A DNA stretch of 64,000 bases from positions 62,001 through 126,000 of the forward strand of contig JACQXM010000012.1 in NCBI GenBank assembly GCA_016208685.1. The letters are read 5' to 3'. The number at the start of each line of letters is the position of its first letter. Position 1 is the stretch's first letter. The notes below the pieces were generated by a model, which had not been told where the DNA came from, did no database searches, and saw only the letters and a program-made list of their open reading frames with translations. This document shows, in pieces, positions 53,712 through 64,000 of the stretch. Position numbers and translations under genes: made by a program. The DNA is from Planctomycetota bacterium (GTDB lineage Bacteria > Planctomycetota > Phycisphaerae > UBA1845).

Positions 53712-55573
53712 CCTGGTCGCTGGCCATCGTCGCCCTGGCGGGAATGTTGCGGTTCCCGGGGGTGACCCAAGTTGGAATCCGATTCGAGGACGAAGCCGCC
53801 TACTACGACGAGGCTCGCCTGTGGCGCCGGTGCGCCGGCGTGCTGGCCGACCGTGCGACGCTCGCCGCCGTGGTTCGCGCTGACAAGTCCGCGGTGAAGC
53901 AGCGACTCCAGGCGGCGGGTGTGGACTTTGCGGCTCAGTACGAAAAGCCCTGTCGCGGCTACACTCTGCTCGCGGCGGCGATGATGACCGTCGTCGGCGA
54001 GCGACCCGCGGCGCTGCCCGCGATGAACGCGCTGTTCGGCACGCTATCTGTCGCGCTGCTCTATGCGCTGGCCGTCGTTGCGGTCAACAGGCGAGTCGCG
54101 ATCTGCGCCGCCCTGCTTCTGGCGTGCTCACCGCAACATATCAGCTACTCGCGGGGCGGACTCACGGAGGCGCCGACGGCATTCTTCGTCCTGCTGGCGG
54201 TGCGCGCCTGGGTTCTCGCGCGGCGTAACCCGCCATCCCCGCGGCGGGCCCTGTTTGCTACCGGGCTGGCGCTCGGAGCGGCAGTCACCTGTCACTACCG
54301 CGCCGCGTACCTGGCAGTGGTTGTCATGCTGGTCGAAGCCTGGTTTCAGGGCACGAAAGTATCCCCTGCGCCGTTGCGTCGGCCGGAGCCCGACCCGGTG
54401 GGGCACGGGCACACCGCCCGAATCGCATACGCCGTGCAGCGAGCGCTTTGGGTCCCCGTTGGCATTATGGTGCCACTGCTGGCGGTCGAGGCGGTGCCGG
54501 CCATGGCCTGGGTTGCGGCCCGAATGACGGGCGGGGATTCGCCGTTGACGACGCTCACCGGGGCATTATGGCGCTTCACGCAGAGCGTCCGCGATCAAGG
54601 CGTGAATGCTTCCGGAGGATCGTTCTGGACGCTGAGTCCGCAGGTGGCGATCGCATACGCCGGTTACCTTGCATACTGGCAGGGGTGGGTCGCGACGATC
54701 CTGCTGCTTCCGGGGACGATCGAGCTGATGCGGAGACGCCACACGGCGGGTGTGGCGTGGCTCCTGATAGCGAGCGCTGTCCTCCTGGCGCTGCAACCGT
54801 TCGCCGTCGCCCGGGCATGGGGCCCGCTGCTTCCCCTCCTCAGTTTCGCTGTGGTACTGGGGCTGGGGCGGGTGCTGCGATGGCTCTGCGGCCTCGGTCG
54901 TGTGCGATTCGTCGACACCTTACGGCTTGCCGCCGAGGGCCGGACTCGGGTGCCCGGCGCGCTTGCGGGCGACAGATCCCGTGGATCTCTGCGGTACGTG
55001 CTTCGCGCTACCTTGCCCTTGACGGCAGCGATCTGCCTTTCAAGCAGTCCCGGAACGTATCGCGTTCTCACCACGCGAAGCGCGATTCCGGGCGCGGCAT
55101 CCTGGCTGGCGGCGCGGGGCGGTCGCGCGGTGGCGGCGGAGGACCCGAGAAAGTACGCCGTGTATCTCGACGGGACCGCGGCAGAGGTTGTCGGCGGTCG
55201 TCGCTATCGGGCATCCGTTCCGCCGGTTGAGGCACTGGCCGCCCTACGCCGCGACGGCGTGCGCTGGGTGATCGCCGACCCACAGCGCTGGCACTACCGT
55301 GATCCGGAGAGTCCCGGGGGGCAGCGCGTTTTCGATTGGTGGCAGGAACTGGAGGAGCTGCTTCAACGCCGCGGCCGGCCGGCTGTGGAATTCCCACATC
55401 TCACAGATTGCCGTTGGGAGTTTCTTTCGGAGGGGTCGGGGCTTGCCTACCTTTCGGACATGATTCAGCGCGGCGACGGAGGGCTGCGCGTCTATGAACT
55501 GGAGGCGCCGGATCCTCCGGTCGTTGACAATACCCCCTCGGGCGTGGTATCAAAAGCACGTACGGGCGATTGA
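53693..55573 (+). CDS. Polytopic membrane glycosyltransferase (PMT/ArnT-like)
   Basis: The 626-residue protein has about 10-12 membrane segments. The first loop has GVTQVGIRFEDEAAYYDEARLWRRC, with the acidic residues expected for the catalytic base of PMT/ArnT-like GT-C enzymes. The third segment contains the SPQHISYSRGGLTEAPTAFF motif. The C-terminal part (about 450-626) is soluble. The start is GTG at 53693 inside the previous gene. It is likely a polyprenyl-phosphate sugar transferase acting outside the membrane. Confidence 0.8.
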   Translation: MFRHRLAWSLAIVALAGMLRFPGVTQVGIRFEDEAAYYDEARLWRRCAGVLADRATLAAVVRADKSAVKQRLQAAGVDFAAQYEKPCRGYTLLAAAMMTVVGERPAALPAMNALFGTLSVALLYALAVVAVNRRVAICAALLLACSPQHISYSRGGLTEAPTAFFVLLAVRAWVLARRNPPSPRRALFATGLALGAAVTCHYRAAYLAVVVMLVEAWFQGTKVSPAPLRRPEPDPVGHGHTARIAYAVQRALWVPVGIMVPLLAVEAVPAMAWVAARMTGGDSPLTTLTGALWRFTQSVRDQGVNASGGSFWTLSPQVAIAYAGYLAYWQGWVATILLLPGTIELMRRRHTAGVAWLLIASAVLLALQPFAVARAWGPLLPLLSFAVVLGLGRVLRWLCGLGRVRFVDTLRLAAEGRTRVPGALAGDRSRGSLRYVLRATLPLTAAICLSSSPGTYRVLTTRSAIPGAASWLAARGGRAVAAEDPRKYAVYLDGTAAEVVGGRRYRASVPPVEALAALRRDGVRWVIADPQRWHYRDPESPGGQRVFDWWQELEELLQRRGRPAVEFPHLTDCRWEFLSEGSGLAYLSDMIQRGDGGLRVYELEAPDPPVVDNTPSGVVSKARTGD

Positions 55574-55637
55574 GGAGGCGGTTTCCGATCGTTTCGGACG
55601 GCGTCGCCCACGCATCTCCTGGCACTCGAGGGTCATC

Positions 55638-56747
55638 ATGCCGACACTGGACGCGGAAGTGGAAGCCCCGCCCGCCATGGACAGCAGTCACCGCATCGCG
55701 GCGCTGAATCGCAACGACAAGCCGTTTCACGTGGTGCTGGCCCAGCAATTCGACCGCACCACCATCGAGCAGCTCTGCCAGCTTGCGGACATGATCCGCA
55801 CCGTCGGCGCCTCGCGCCAAGGAACGCAGTTTCTGTTGACTTTGCTCAGCCATCGCCGGGCGATGCTCTACTTCATTCAGCCGTCAACGCGTACGTTCCT
55901 GTCCTTCACCGCCGCCTGCCAGGTCCTCGGAATGCCGTACAACTCCGTGCGCGATCGGTCAACATCGTCGGAGGTCAAGGGCGAGTCCGAGGACGACACC
56001 ATCCGCGTGCTCAGTCAGTACTTCGACCTCATCATCATGCGCCACCCGGCCGAGGGGTTCGCCGAACACGTGGCGCACATCCTCAACGACATGCCGCGGA
56101 CCATTCCCGTGATTAACGGCGGCTCGGGCAAGGACCAACACCCTACGCAGGCGCTGCTGGACATCTATACGCTTTTCCGCGCCTTCGCCGACCCCGAGAC
56201 CACGCGCATCGAACGGCGCTACATGCGCAACGTGTTCTCCGGTAAGACCATCGCCTTCGTCGGAGACCTGAAGCGCGGGAGAACCGTGCGCTCGTTGACC
56301 TACCTGCTGTGCCGCTACCCCGGCGTTCGCCTGCTCTTCATCTCGCCCCCCGAGCTGCGCATCGGCGAGGACATTCTGCAATACATCGGGCGGCACAGCG
56401 TGGAGTACGAAATCGCCGACGATCTTCCGTCGCGGATCGGCGAGTGCGACGCGGTGTACATGACGCGGCTTCAGGACGAGCACGACGTCGCCGGCGAGTC
56501 GAAGTCGATCGACTATTACCGTTACGCCCTCACCTGCGAGATGGCGAAGGACTTCAAGCCGGGCCTGGCCATCCTTCACCCGCTGCCGCGGCGCCACGAG
56601 CTCGACCAGCGCCTGGATTCCCTGCCCCAGGCGAAGTACTGGGCGCAGGTGCGCAACGGCATGTGGATGCGCGCCGCGCTGATCGCCGCCATCTTCAACG
56701 TCGACGTGGCCATCCGCGACCACTACCACGCGTACTACAACTTCTAG
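55638..56747 (+). CDS. pyrB: Aspartate carbamoyltransferase catalytic chain
   Basis: The 369-residue protein has carbamoyl-phosphate and aspartate site motifs: FIQPSTRTFLSF, SSEVKGESEDDTIRVLS, HPTQALLDIYT, FVGDLKRGRTVRSL and HPLPRR. It catalyses the second step of UMP synthesis. The carbamoyl-phosphate loop reads STRTF, not the common STRTR. Length is above the usual 305-340 residues, with a 40-residue N-terminal extension. The ATG at 55638 has GAGGG 6-10 nt upstream. A longer frame would overlap the previous gene. Confidence 0.9.
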   Translation: MPTLDAEVEAPPAMDSSHRIAALNRNDKPFHVVLAQQFDRTTIEQLCQLADMIRTVGASRQGTQFLLTLLSHRRAMLYFIQPSTRTFLSFTAACQVLGMPYNSVRDRSTSSEVKGESEDDTIRVLSQYFDLIIMRHPAEGFAEHVAHILNDMPRTIPVINGGSGKDQHPTQALLDIYTLFRAFADPETTRIERRYMRNVFSGKTIAFVGDLKRGRTVRSLTYLLCRYPGVRLLFISPPELRIGEDILQYIGRHSVEYEIADDLPSRIGECDAVYMTRLQDEHDVAGESKSIDYYRYALTCEMAKDFKPGLAILHPLPRRHELDQRLDSLPQAKYWAQVRNGMWMRAALIAAIFNVDVAIRDHYHAYYNF

Positions 56748-56856
56748 TTCGGCGGCGCGGAACCGTTGAGTTCGCATTCCCTGCCCTCCGCCGGGCTTCC
56801 GCGGGCCGGTTCGTTGCACCGTCGCGCGTCAGCCTGAGCTCGGTGCTGCTGTCTTG

Positions 56857-57591
56857 ATGGAAACACTGCTTGTCGCTGCGTTGATCCTCCTCGTGGCGGT
56901 GACCTATTCCTCGGTGGGCCACGGCGGGGCGTCGGGTTATCTCGCCGTGATGGCACTGGTGGGCGTGGCGCCGGAGGTGATGAAGCCGGCGGCGCTGCTG
57001 CTGAACGTGCTGGTGGCCGGCATCGCCACCGTGCGGTTCCACCGCGCCGGTTGTTTCCGCTGGTCGCTGTTCTGGCCTTTTGCCGCCGCGTCGGTTCCCG
57101 CGGCGTTCGTGGGCGGCGTACTCACGCTGCCGGCCGGTGTGTACCGGTCCCTGGTGGGTCTGGTACTGCTGGCGGCGGCGGTGCGACTGGTCATGAGTGC
57201 CGCGAGCCGCACGGTTCGTTTGCGGCGGCCGGCACTGCTCAGCGCGCTGGGAGCTGGGGCGGGAATCGGGCTGCTTTCCGGTCTTACGGGCACGGGCGGC
57301 GGGATCTTCCTCTCGCCCCTCCTGCTGCTGATGCGCTGGGCCGACGCCCGGCTGTGCGCCGGGGTATCGGCGGCGTTCATTCTGGTGAATTCGCTGGCCG
57401 GTCTGGGCGGCCGTCTGTGGAGCGTGCCGGCGCTGCCCGCGGAGTTGTATGTGTGGGCGGCGGCGGCGCTGATCGGCGGGGCGATCGGTGCCGAGCTTGG
57501 CAGCCGCCGCGTCTCGCCCAAAACGCTGCGTTACCTGCTCGCCGCGGTTCTGACGGTAGCGGGGTTCAAGATGATGCTGGTGGCTTCTTGA
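56857..57591 (+). CDS. TauE/SafE-family permease
   Basis: The 244-residue protein has about eight membrane segments. The family is recognised by the internal repeat GxxSGLTGTGGGIFLSPLLL and the N-terminal VTYSSVGHGGASGYLAVMAL. Members export or import sulfite, sulfoacetate and other small anions. A TTG immediately upstream could also start translation, but the ATG was taken. No sulfur gene is nearby, so the substrate is open. Confidence 0.85.
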   Translation: METLLVAALILLVAVTYSSVGHGGASGYLAVMALVGVAPEVMKPAALLLNVLVAGIATVRFHRAGCFRWSLFWPFAAASVPAAFVGGVLTLPAGVYRSLVGLVLLAAAVRLVMSAASRTVRLRRPALLSALGAGAGIGLLSGLTGTGGGIFLSPLLLLMRWADARLCAGVSAAFILVNSLAGLGGRLWSVPALPAELYVWAAAALIGGAIGAELGSRRVSPKTLRYLLAAVLTVAGFKMMLVAS

Positions 57592-57869
57592 GGAGTGCCG
57601 GCGGGCGTTTGAGCCGGTACGTCGCTTCCCTGCCAGACTGCGTGCGGCGCGGCTGTGAGACGCGCGTACTTACGCGATAGGGGGTTTCACTATCCGGTTT
57701 CCCCCTTGTCTACCGTCCTAAGTGTCTGCCGCCCACCGGGCTGTCGATAGGTGAAGTAGCTCGACGCGCGAACCCCCTGGCCCAGCCGGCACGTCGACGG
57801 CTCTGCGCGATGGTAGACCGGCCGGCGGTCGGTTCCGCGCCGCGCGATGGGGGAAGTTGGTAAGACAGC

Positions 57870-59996
57870 ATGCAGCGGCTTGGACCCTCGCCGGATCGAC
57901 CGACGCCCGCCCCAGGCTCGCCCGGGCGCCGGCCGTGGTTCTGGCTGCTGGTAGCCGTCTGCGGCACCTTCATCCTCATGGTCTGCGTTGCCACCGCCGT
58001 CGGTTTGGTCAAGCTCCGGCTGGGCGGCGTGGTTCACAAACAACTCACGGTCGAGCGACTCGAAGGCGAAATCCGCCATCTGGACGAAGTACTCACCATG
58101 TCAGCGCGGATGGCGGCCGCGACCGGTGATCTGGCGTGGGAGGAACGCTACCGGCTCTTTGAGCCTACCCTCGATCAATCAATCCGTGAGCTGATGGCGA
58201 TTTCGCCGACCCTGTTCGACGAAGTGTTCGGCGAGGAAACCAACGCCGCGAATCAACGTCTGGTGCGGATGGAGAACGTGGCGTTCGATCTGATTCGCGA
58301 GGGTCGCAGTCGCGAGGCCTGGGAGCAGCTCACTTCCAGAGCGTATGAGAACCAGAAGGCCGTCTATGCGGATGGGATGGACCGGGCGAGGCGGGCACTG
58401 GAGGCCTTGGTGCAGCGCGACGCCGCGGCACTGGACGCGCGGTTGCACTCGCTGACCAGCATCGCCGCCATCTGCTTTGTTCTCCTCTGCGGTGCGTGGG
58501 TCAACGCGGGGCGTGCCATCCGCGCCCACCTGCGCGATCGCGAACGTATGATCGAGTTCCAGGCCGAAAGCGAAGCCGCGCGCGCCGCCAATCGCGCCAA
58601 AAGCGAATTCCTTGCCAACATGAGCCACGAACTCCGCACCCCCATGAACGGCGTCATCGGGATGACGGAGCTGGCGCTGGACACACCCCTCTCGGCGGAA
58701 CAGCGCGAGTGCCTGGACACCGTGTTGCAATGTAGCAACTCGCTCCTCGAACTGCTCAATGACATTCTCGACCTATCGAAGATCGAAGCCGACCGCCTGG
58801 AGCTGGAGCAGATCGACTTCGATCTGGTGTCGGTCGTCAAGGCCATCGCCGACGTCTTTTCGCACCACGCCGCGCAGAAGGGGATCGAACTGGTCATCGG
58901 CGTGCATCCCGACGTACCTGCGTACCAGACGGGTGATCCCACGCGCCTGCGCCAGGTGCTGGTGAACCTGGTGGGCAACGCCATCAAGTTCACGGAGCAG
59001 GGCGAGATCGCACTGACCGTTGAGGCCGAAGGGGGTCCGGGGGAGGCGCCTTCCTTGCTGTTCTCGGTGCGCGACACCGGCGTGGGCGTTCCGGAGGTGC
59101 GGCGCGACGCGATTTTCGAACCGTTCACCCAGGCCGACGGCAGTACCACGCGCCGGTACGGCGGCACGGGGTTGGGACTGACGATCTCGCGCCGCATCAT
59201 CGAGCAGCTCGGAGGGAACATCTGGCTGGAGAGCCAGGTGGGGCGCGGAAGCACGTTCCTCTTCCGGCTGCCCAATCGTCCGGCGGCGCGTCCGCCCGAT
59301 GTAATAGGGCCCACCCTTGGCCTGCCGGCTGCCTGCCCGGCGCCCAAGGACGCCCGGGTACGGGTTGCGATGACTGCCTGGGACGGTCCTCCGGTGAGCG
59401 ACGACTCCGTTACCGGGAACTGCCGCCGCGAAAGCGACGGATACCACCGGGGCTTCCGCGCCCGTGTGCTGCTCACGGAGGACAACGCGGTGAATCGGCG
59501 GGTGGCCTTGGCGCTGCTTCAGAAGTGTGGTTGTGACGTCATCGCGGTGGAGGACGGCGCCGCGGCCCTCGCGGCGCTCGAATGCTCCTTCTTCGACCTG
59601 GTGTTCATGGATGTGCAGATGCCGGAAATGGACGGTCTGGAGGCCACGCGCAGGATTCGTGCCGACGCGCGCTGGGACGGTCTGCCCGTCATCGCCATGA
59701 CCGCGCATGCGATGAAAGGCGACCGCGAGCGGTGCCTTGAAGCCGGCATGGATGACTACCTCAGCAAGCCGGTGAGTCTCAATCGCGTGCAGAAACTGCT
59801 CGCGCGGTGGGGCCCGCGTGCCGGATGTGCGGCCGCTGCCGGAGGCGAGGAGCGCGTCGGCGGGAGTCCGGAAGTCCCCGTGTCGGGGGAATATCAGAAC
59901 CCGGTGCCGCGACGCACGCCGGTCGCCTCGGCGCAGCCCATGCCGGCCGGGACTGCGGCCGGTTCGACTACGAAACCGAAACAAACTTCCGGCTGA
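57870..59996 (+). CDS. Hybrid histidine kinase with receiver domain
   Basis: The 708-residue protein has TM1 about 25-48, an extracytoplasmic helical sensor (about 50-190) and TM2 about 195-213. HisKA has [17 protein letters not shown] (phospho-His near 256). HATPase has [21 protein letters not shown] and [12 protein letters not shown]-terminal receiver domain (about 531-650) has phospho-acceptor Asp near 579 in [12 protein letters not shown] and a Lys in YLSKPV. It has no output domain, so it probably relays to a separate phosphotransfer protein. The 3' end overlaps the convergent transketolase gene by 29 bp. Confidence 0.9.
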   Translation: MQRLGPSPDRPTPAPGSPGRRPWFWLLVAVCGTFILMVCVATAVGLVKLRLGGVVHKQLTVERLEGEIRHLDEVLTMSARMAAATGDLAWEERYRLFEPTLDQSIRELMAISPTLFDEVFGEETNAANQRLVRMENVAFDLIREGRSREAWEQLTSRAYENQKAVYADGMDRARRALEALVQRDAAALDARLHSLTSIAAICFVLLCGAWVNAGRAIRAHLRDRERMIEFQAESEAARAANRAKSEFLANMSHELRTPMNGVIGMTELALDTPLSAEQRECLDTVLQCSNSLLELLNDILDLSKIEADRLELEQIDFDLVSVVKAIADVFSHHAAQKGIELVIGVHPDVPAYQTGDPTRLRQVLVNLVGNAIKFTEQGEIALTVEAEGGPGEAPSLLFSVRDTGVGVPEVRRDAIFEPFTQADGSTTRRYGGTGLGLTISRRIIEQLGGNIWLESQVGRGSTFLFRLPNRPAARPPDVIGPTLGLPAACPAPKDARVRVAMTAWDGPPVSDDSVTGNCRRESDGYHRGFRARVLLTEDNAVNRRVALALLQKCGCDVIAVEDGAAALAALECSFFDLVFMDVQMPEMDGLEATRRIRADARWDGLPVIAMTAHAMKGDRERCLEAGMDDYLSKPVSLNRVQKLLARWGPRAGCAAAAGGEERVGGSPEVPVSGEYQNPVPRRTPVASAQPMPAGTAAGSTTKPKQTSG

Positions 59997-62358
59997 GTCC
60001 CTTGCGCAGTTTGGCGTAGCGAACCACGGCGTCGAACTGACTGCGCCCGTCCAGCCCCGCCTCCTCGAGAACCCGTTCCGGCTGACCGCTTCCCAGAAAG
60101 TGGCCCTTCCAATAGGGGTGCACGGTGGCAGAGCGTCCCAACGGAGAGGTAATCCAGCGGTGCATCGTGGGCAATGTGAAGTCGGTGATGCCCATGGCCT
60201 CTTCCGCGTGGCGTTGTGGGAAAATGGCGGCCTGTTCCTCGCGGGACAGCAACTCGAAGAGCTCGACGCTGGAAACATAGTATACGTCGAGGTCCACGCC
60301 CGCGGCCTCAAGCAGCGGAAGCGTTTCGTACACGAATGCGTAAGCGACGCCGCTTCCCTGCAACACCACGACGCCGTCACCGGTGCCGCGTGCCCGTCGC
60401 AGCAGGTACACCCCCTGGGCGGCCTGTGTCGCGGGCGCGAGGTTGTGCGCCGCGCGGTCGGGGACGATCTCGGCCGGACGCGTGACGAATGGCGCGATCA
60501 CCGCCGGATGCCGCGCCAGCGCCGCGCTCGTAAGCGGCCAGAGCTCCTGCGGTTCCCAGGGAGTCAAAGTGATGACCGTCCCGCGGGGAAAGTTATCCTG
60601 GAGCAGTTGCAGCGGCTGTGGGTCCGCGTGCGTGGGGCCATCCTCGCCCGTCTTCAGGCCGGCGTGCCCGCACACCACTACCATGGGACGATAGGGTTCA
60701 CCGGTGACTGCTTGTCGCGCCTGGGCGCCGATGGCGTGCAGCCGCGCGGCGATGTGCCCCAGCGGCGCGATGAAGGCCCCGTACGACGCTCCCGCTCCGA
60801 GATGCCGTCCGAACGTCGAAATCCCCGCCAGCATACCGCACATGGCGTCTTCACAGATGCCGCCGATGGAGAGCAGTCTCGACGCCGGGTTGGAGCGGCG
60901 GTTGTAATAGCGCGCGCCGAAGCCGTCGCCGGCGGTCGCGATGCTGGTGGAATCGAGCAGGTCCGCGGCGGCCGCCAATACTCCACCGCCGCTGCTGCGG
61001 TTCAGAAAGTTCAGCACCCGTCCCAGTTCGCCGCGCAGCGTCGTCCGCGTGCCCGGCTTGAGTAGCAACTCCGGCGGGGTCGCCTGGCCATGCTTCGCCG
61101 TTACGGCGTAGAGCCCCTCGAGGCTTGGAGCTCCCGGTCGCGGTTTACGACGCCGCGTCTCGAGGCGCCTCCTGGCGTCACGCAGGCGGGCGGCGAGTGC
61201 GGCGACGGTCGGCTCTTCCCGCGCCACCGCCTTGCGCAGGACGGTCAGCGCATCCCAAAGGCACTGTTCGAGTACCGTGCTCTCGCGCCCGTCGCGGCAG
61301 TTGGTGGCGCCGGCGTCGCAAGTGGGCAGTTGCAGCCCGATCCGCTCCGTGAGCGGCCGGAGTGCCTCGTAGAAACCGGCGGAGCACAGCTTGTGGCCGG
61401 CGCCGTGCGACGCCCGACCCTCGATGCCGTAGTTCCACCCCTTGGTCGTGCGATAGACGATGGCCGTCGGCTGCCCATTGGCCAACGCCGCGGCCCGGCG
61501 CTGGGCGGCGATGACCTGCGGGAAGTCCATGCCGTCCGGCACGTACAGCACGTTCCAATCGTGAAGATAGGCGAACTCCATGGGAGTCCACTGCACGTAG
61601 TCACCGGGCTGCGCGGCGTCTCGACAGACGTGGTTGGAGTCGATGGAGCTCTGGTTCCAGTCGATGTGCAGCACCACGTTCCCCAGGGAGGCGGTGCCGG
61701 CGGCGGCCATCGCTTCTCCGACCCGGCCGGGGGTCATACCACCTTCGCCTTCGACGATGTGCACGCGGGGCGCGTCATCCCCGAAGTAGTCCGCGGCCGC
61801 CAGAGCCAGACCCAGCGACGACGCCAAGCCGACGCCGGAGGCGCCCGTCGCCAGGCGAACGAAGGGGGTCGCGGGGGTTGGATGTCCGTCCAGCGGCTTG
61901 GCGCGGAATCGCTTGTATAGCGGGGCAACGGTCACGGGGTTGCGGCGGAAGCCGAGAAGATCCTCGAGTCGCAGCCGCTTGCTGAGGTCGTCCGGCAGCA
62001 AGTCGCCGCCGGCACAGGACGCGATTTCGTCGCGCAACGCCCACATGGCATAAAGGCCCAGAGCCTTGTGCCCCGCGGCGTACGAGAGGATGTCCGCGTC
62101 CTCGCGGTCCGGGTCCGACAGGTCATAGTCCAGGGAGTCAAAGATCAGTCCCGCGACGAATCGACCGCAGGAGATGGAGCCGCCGGGATGTCCGGAAGTG
62201 GGAACGTAGTTGTAGAGCAGCGCGCAGGTGCAGCGGTAGAGCAGATCCAAGGTCTCGAATGTCGCCAGCTCCTCCGCGGTGAGCGGGGACGGGCCGGCGG
62301 CCGGTTCGGCGCTGAAGTCGATGTAGATGCCCCGTCGTGGACCAAACTCCATTGCCAT
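59968..62358 (-). CDS. Transketolase-family enzyme of a divergent clade
   Basis: The 796-residue protein has an N-terminal thiamine-diphosphate domain ([44 protein letters not shown], then [19 protein letters not shown]...WNQSSIDSN), a middle domain ([48 protein letters not shown]) and a C-terminal domain. The canonical GDG...N cofactor motif reads GEG...N. Length exceeds the usual 660 by about 130 residues. It presumably transfers two-carbon units between sugar phosphates. The ATG at 62358 has AGGA about 7 nt upstream. The aminotransferase gene lies 75 bp upstream on the same strand. Confidence 0.82.
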   Translation of the reverse strand: MAMEFGPRRGIYIDFSAEPAAGPSPLTAEELATFETLDLLYRCTCALLYNYVPTSGHPGGSISCGRFVAGLIFDSLDYDLSDPDREDADILSYAAGHKALGLYAMWALRDEIASCAGGDLLPDDLSKRLRLEDLLGFRRNPVTVAPLYKRFRAKPLDGHPTPATPFVRLATGASGVGLASSLGLALAAADYFGDDAPRVHIVEGEGGMTPGRVGEAMAAAGTASLGNVVLHIDWNQSSIDSNHVCRDAAQPGDYVQWTPMEFAYLHDWNVLYVPDGMDFPQVIAAQRRAAALANGQPTAIVYRTTKGWNYGIEGRASHGAGHKLCSAGFYEALRPLTERIGLQLPTCDAGATNCRDGRESTVLEQCLWDALTVLRKAVAREEPTVAALAARLRDARRRLETRRRKPRPGAPSLEGLYAVTAKHGQATPPELLLKPGTRTTLRGELGRVLNFLNRSSGGGVLAAAADLLDSTSIATAGDGFGARYYNRRSNPASRLLSIGGICEDAMCGMLAGISTFGRHLGAGASYGAFIAPLGHIAARLHAIGAQARQAVTGEPYRPMVVVCGHAGLKTGEDGPTHADPQPLQLLQDNFPRGTVITLTPWEPQELWPLTSAALARHPAVIAPFVTRPAEIVPDRAAHNLAPATQAAQGVYLLRRARGTGDGVVVLQGSGVAYAFVYETLPLLEAAGVDLDVYYVSSVELFELLSREEQAAIFPQRHAEEAMGITDFTLPTMHRWITSPLGRSATVHPYWKGHFLGSGQPERVLEEAGLDGRSQFDAVVRYAKLRKGLSRKFVSVS

Positions 62359-62433
62359 CACAGGTCCTTTCCGTATGGCCGCAGCCCTATCGATGCGCCG
62401 GTTACCGCCCGCCGGGCGCGGCCGGCCGGCCGG

Positions 62434-63732
62434 TCAATGCAAATGTGCCCCTTCCGCCACGAACTCCGCGAAGCCCCGGCGGTCCTGCGCCGCCGCTTCA
62501 ATGCGTTTCAACGCCTCGCGGAGGTCCTCCGCCGCCGTGGCGATGGAGATGCGTAGGAAGTGCTTGCCGTGAGTTCCGATCCGGCCGAACGACTGCCGAT
62601 CCATCGTCGCCACGTGGTAACGGAACAGCAGGAACATCTGGAACAAGGTCGAGGGGCTGGTACGCGAGCGCACGGCCTCGGGCAGCGACTCGTGCGCCTG
62701 AAGAACTCCCAGGCGTGTACACAGGCCCGCGATATTCGGGAATACGTAGAACGCCCCGCGCGGCATGCGGCACGAAACTCCGTCGATGCGGTTCAGGCCG
62801 GTAACCATCAGATCGCGGCGCTCCTGGAAGGCCGCGACCATGACGGCGATGGATCGGGCACTCTCGGGCGACTCCAGACCCACGCGCGCCCCTTCCTGGT
62901 TGTAGGGCGGCACGCACGAGAAGTAGTTGATGTTGAGGTTTTTGAAGACCTGCGCCTCGTCCGCCGTCGGGAACACCGCCCAGCCCACGCGTCCGCCCGT
63001 CCAGGAGAAACTTTTCGAAGCTCCGGAAACGATGATCGTCCGCCGCTCCATATCGCCGACCGAGGCGATGGAATGATGGCGGTGGCCGTCGAATACGATG
63101 TCCTCGTACACTTCGTCGGAATACACACGCACATCGGCGGGGGCACGGCTGCGGATCACCTCCGCCAGGGCGTGCAGTTGCTCCTCGGACGCGACTCCGC
63201 CCGTGGGGTTGGACGGGAAGTTCAGAATGATCAGCTTCGTCTTGCGTGAAATCAGCGGGGCGAGGTCGTCGCCCTCAAGCGAGAAGCCGGCTTCCTCACG
63301 CAGGTGCAGCGGCACCGGCTCGGCGCCCACATACCGAGTGAACGACTCATAGATGGGGAACCCTGGGGAGGGGTAGATCACTTCGTCGCCCAGGTCCACA
63401 TACGTCTGCTGACACAGTCCGATCGGTGGCTTGGCCCCGGGGAAGACCACGACCCGGTCAGGCGTAATCGCCAAGCCGCGCGTCCGGCCGATGTGCCGGG
63501 CGATCGCCGCGCGCAGAGGCAAGATCCCCTGCGGGTCACAGTAGTGCGTATTGTCCTTGTCAAGCTGCGACTTTATTTCATCCCGGATGTGCGCGGGCAG
63601 CGCAAAGTCGGGTTCCCCGAGATTGCACTTGATGACCCGGTGTCCGGATTCCTCGACCAGCCGGATGTAAGGGCCGACCTTGAAGGCGTTCTCCGTGTCC
63701 ATCAAGGGCACGCGCTTGGCGTACAGCGTCAT
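62434..63732 (-). CDS. Class I/II pyridoxal-phosphate aminotransferase
   Basis: The 432-residue protein has the fold type I aminotransferase motifs: GEPDF near the start, NFPSNPTGG, VYSDEVYEDIVF and VSGASKSFSWTGGRVGW with the Schiff-base lysine, plus a C-terminal substrate arginine region (FLRISIATAAEDL). It resembles aspartate/aromatic aminotransferases; the substrate cannot be fixed. The ATG at 63732 has AGGAG about 8 nt upstream. A longer frame upstream has no such signal. It is probably in an operon with the transketolase downstream. Confidence 0.88.
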   Translation of the reverse strand: MTLYAKRVPLMDTENAFKVGPYIRLVEESGHRVIKCNLGEPDFALPAHIRDEIKSQLDKDNTHYCDPQGILPLRAAIARHIGRTRGLAITPDRVVVFPGAKPPIGLCQQTYVDLGDEVIYPSPGFPIYESFTRYVGAEPVPLHLREEAGFSLEGDDLAPLISRKTKLIILNFPSNPTGGVASEEQLHALAEVIRSRAPADVRVYSDEVYEDIVFDGHRHHSIASVGDMERRTIIVSGASKSFSWTGGRVGWAVFPTADEAQVFKNLNINYFSCVPPYNQEGARVGLESPESARSIAVMVAAFQERRDLMVTGLNRIDGVSCRMPRGAFYVFPNIAGLCTRLGVLQAHESLPEAVRSRTSPSTLFQMFLLFRYHVATMDRQSFGRIGTHGKHFLRISIATAAEDLREALKRIEAAAQDRRGFAEFVAEGAHLH

Positions 63733-64000
63733 GGTCTGCTCCTGGTTGTTGGCCCAGATACGGGCAGCGACGGTGCTGTTGGCCTGCGGGTATCGGGCAT
63801 CCGTGCCGTTCCGCTCCCGCGCCGCTTCGCAAGCCCGCCGCGGAGATGACTCGCGGGCGGGGTGGTCGGCGCTCTCCCGGCGATCCGGGCACCGGCGTTC
63901 TTGCCGACAACCGTGTCGTGCATTCTGGGCCGCTCGCACCCCGGCCGCCCGGACCGCAGCGCGGCGCGCACCCGCCCGGCCCGGGCTGGGTGCCATATTC
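63733..64000. other. Window edge, no supported gene
   Basis: 268 bp upstream of the aminotransferase gene. It probably carries its promoter. No clear elements or complete frames were found before the window ends. Confidence 0.3.

Overview
The window is chromosomal DNA of high G+C content. It most likely comes from a member of the Planctomycetota, perhaps a Phycisphaerae-like lineage. The evidence is the set of large secreted proteins with repeated DCNGNGxPDEC motifs and dockerin-like ends, proteins ending in an IPTL-CTERM type sorting signal (IPxxSxWG plus a membrane segment plus basic residues), a prepilin of the H-X9-DG type, and the families of short non-coding repeats in the gaps. No rRNA, tRNA, CRISPR array, transposase or phage gene was found.

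Layout. 1-9 kb: the end of a SEDS-family (RodA/FtsW) gene, a multidomain secreted metalloprotease, a small membrane-anchored protein, and a three-gene ABC-exporter operon. 8-12.6 kb: repeat-rich DNA with two secreted IPTL-CTERM proteins. 12.7-24 kb: a phosphate-starvation island, all on the minus strand: phoB, phoR, a pseudopilin, an OprB-like porin, a 66-residue protein, pstS, pstC, pstA, pstB and phoU. 24-39.9 kb: cysC, a metallophosphoesterase lipoprotein, a CHASE-PAS-GGDEF-EAL protein, a propeller lipoprotein, several membrane or secreted planctomycete-type proteins and a 941-residue secreted protein. 39.9-42.6 kb: repeats and a frameshifted second copy of the 12 kb IPTL-CTERM gene. 42.6-49 kb: housekeeping genes (DinB-like, mrp, efp, tatC, murD, acpS, gamma carbonic anhydrase). 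49-55.6 kb: a surface-glycosylation group (two polytopic glycosyltransferases, a methyltransferase-GT2 fusion, a methyltransferase). 55.6-64 kb: pyrB, a TauE-like permease, a hybrid histidine kinase, an unusual transketolase and a class I aminotransferase.

The most interesting observation is regulatory. Upstream of the pseudopilin gene there are six TTCAC/TTAAC-like pentamers spaced at exactly 11 bp. Three more with the same spacing lie upstream of the porin gene, and two lie upstream of phoB. An 11-bp direct-repeat period is the hallmark of PhoB/PhoP (PHO box) operators. This ties a pilin-like exported protein and an outer-membrane porin to the phosphate-starvation response.

The second theme is genome plasticity by repeats. 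There are heptanucleotide arrays, a 229-bp tandem duplication, REP-like palindromes in inverted pairs and a 49-bp hairpin tandem repeat. There is also a gene-plus-flank duplication in which one copy carries an in-frame insertion of intergenic-type repeat and the other has been broken by a 56-nt deletion.
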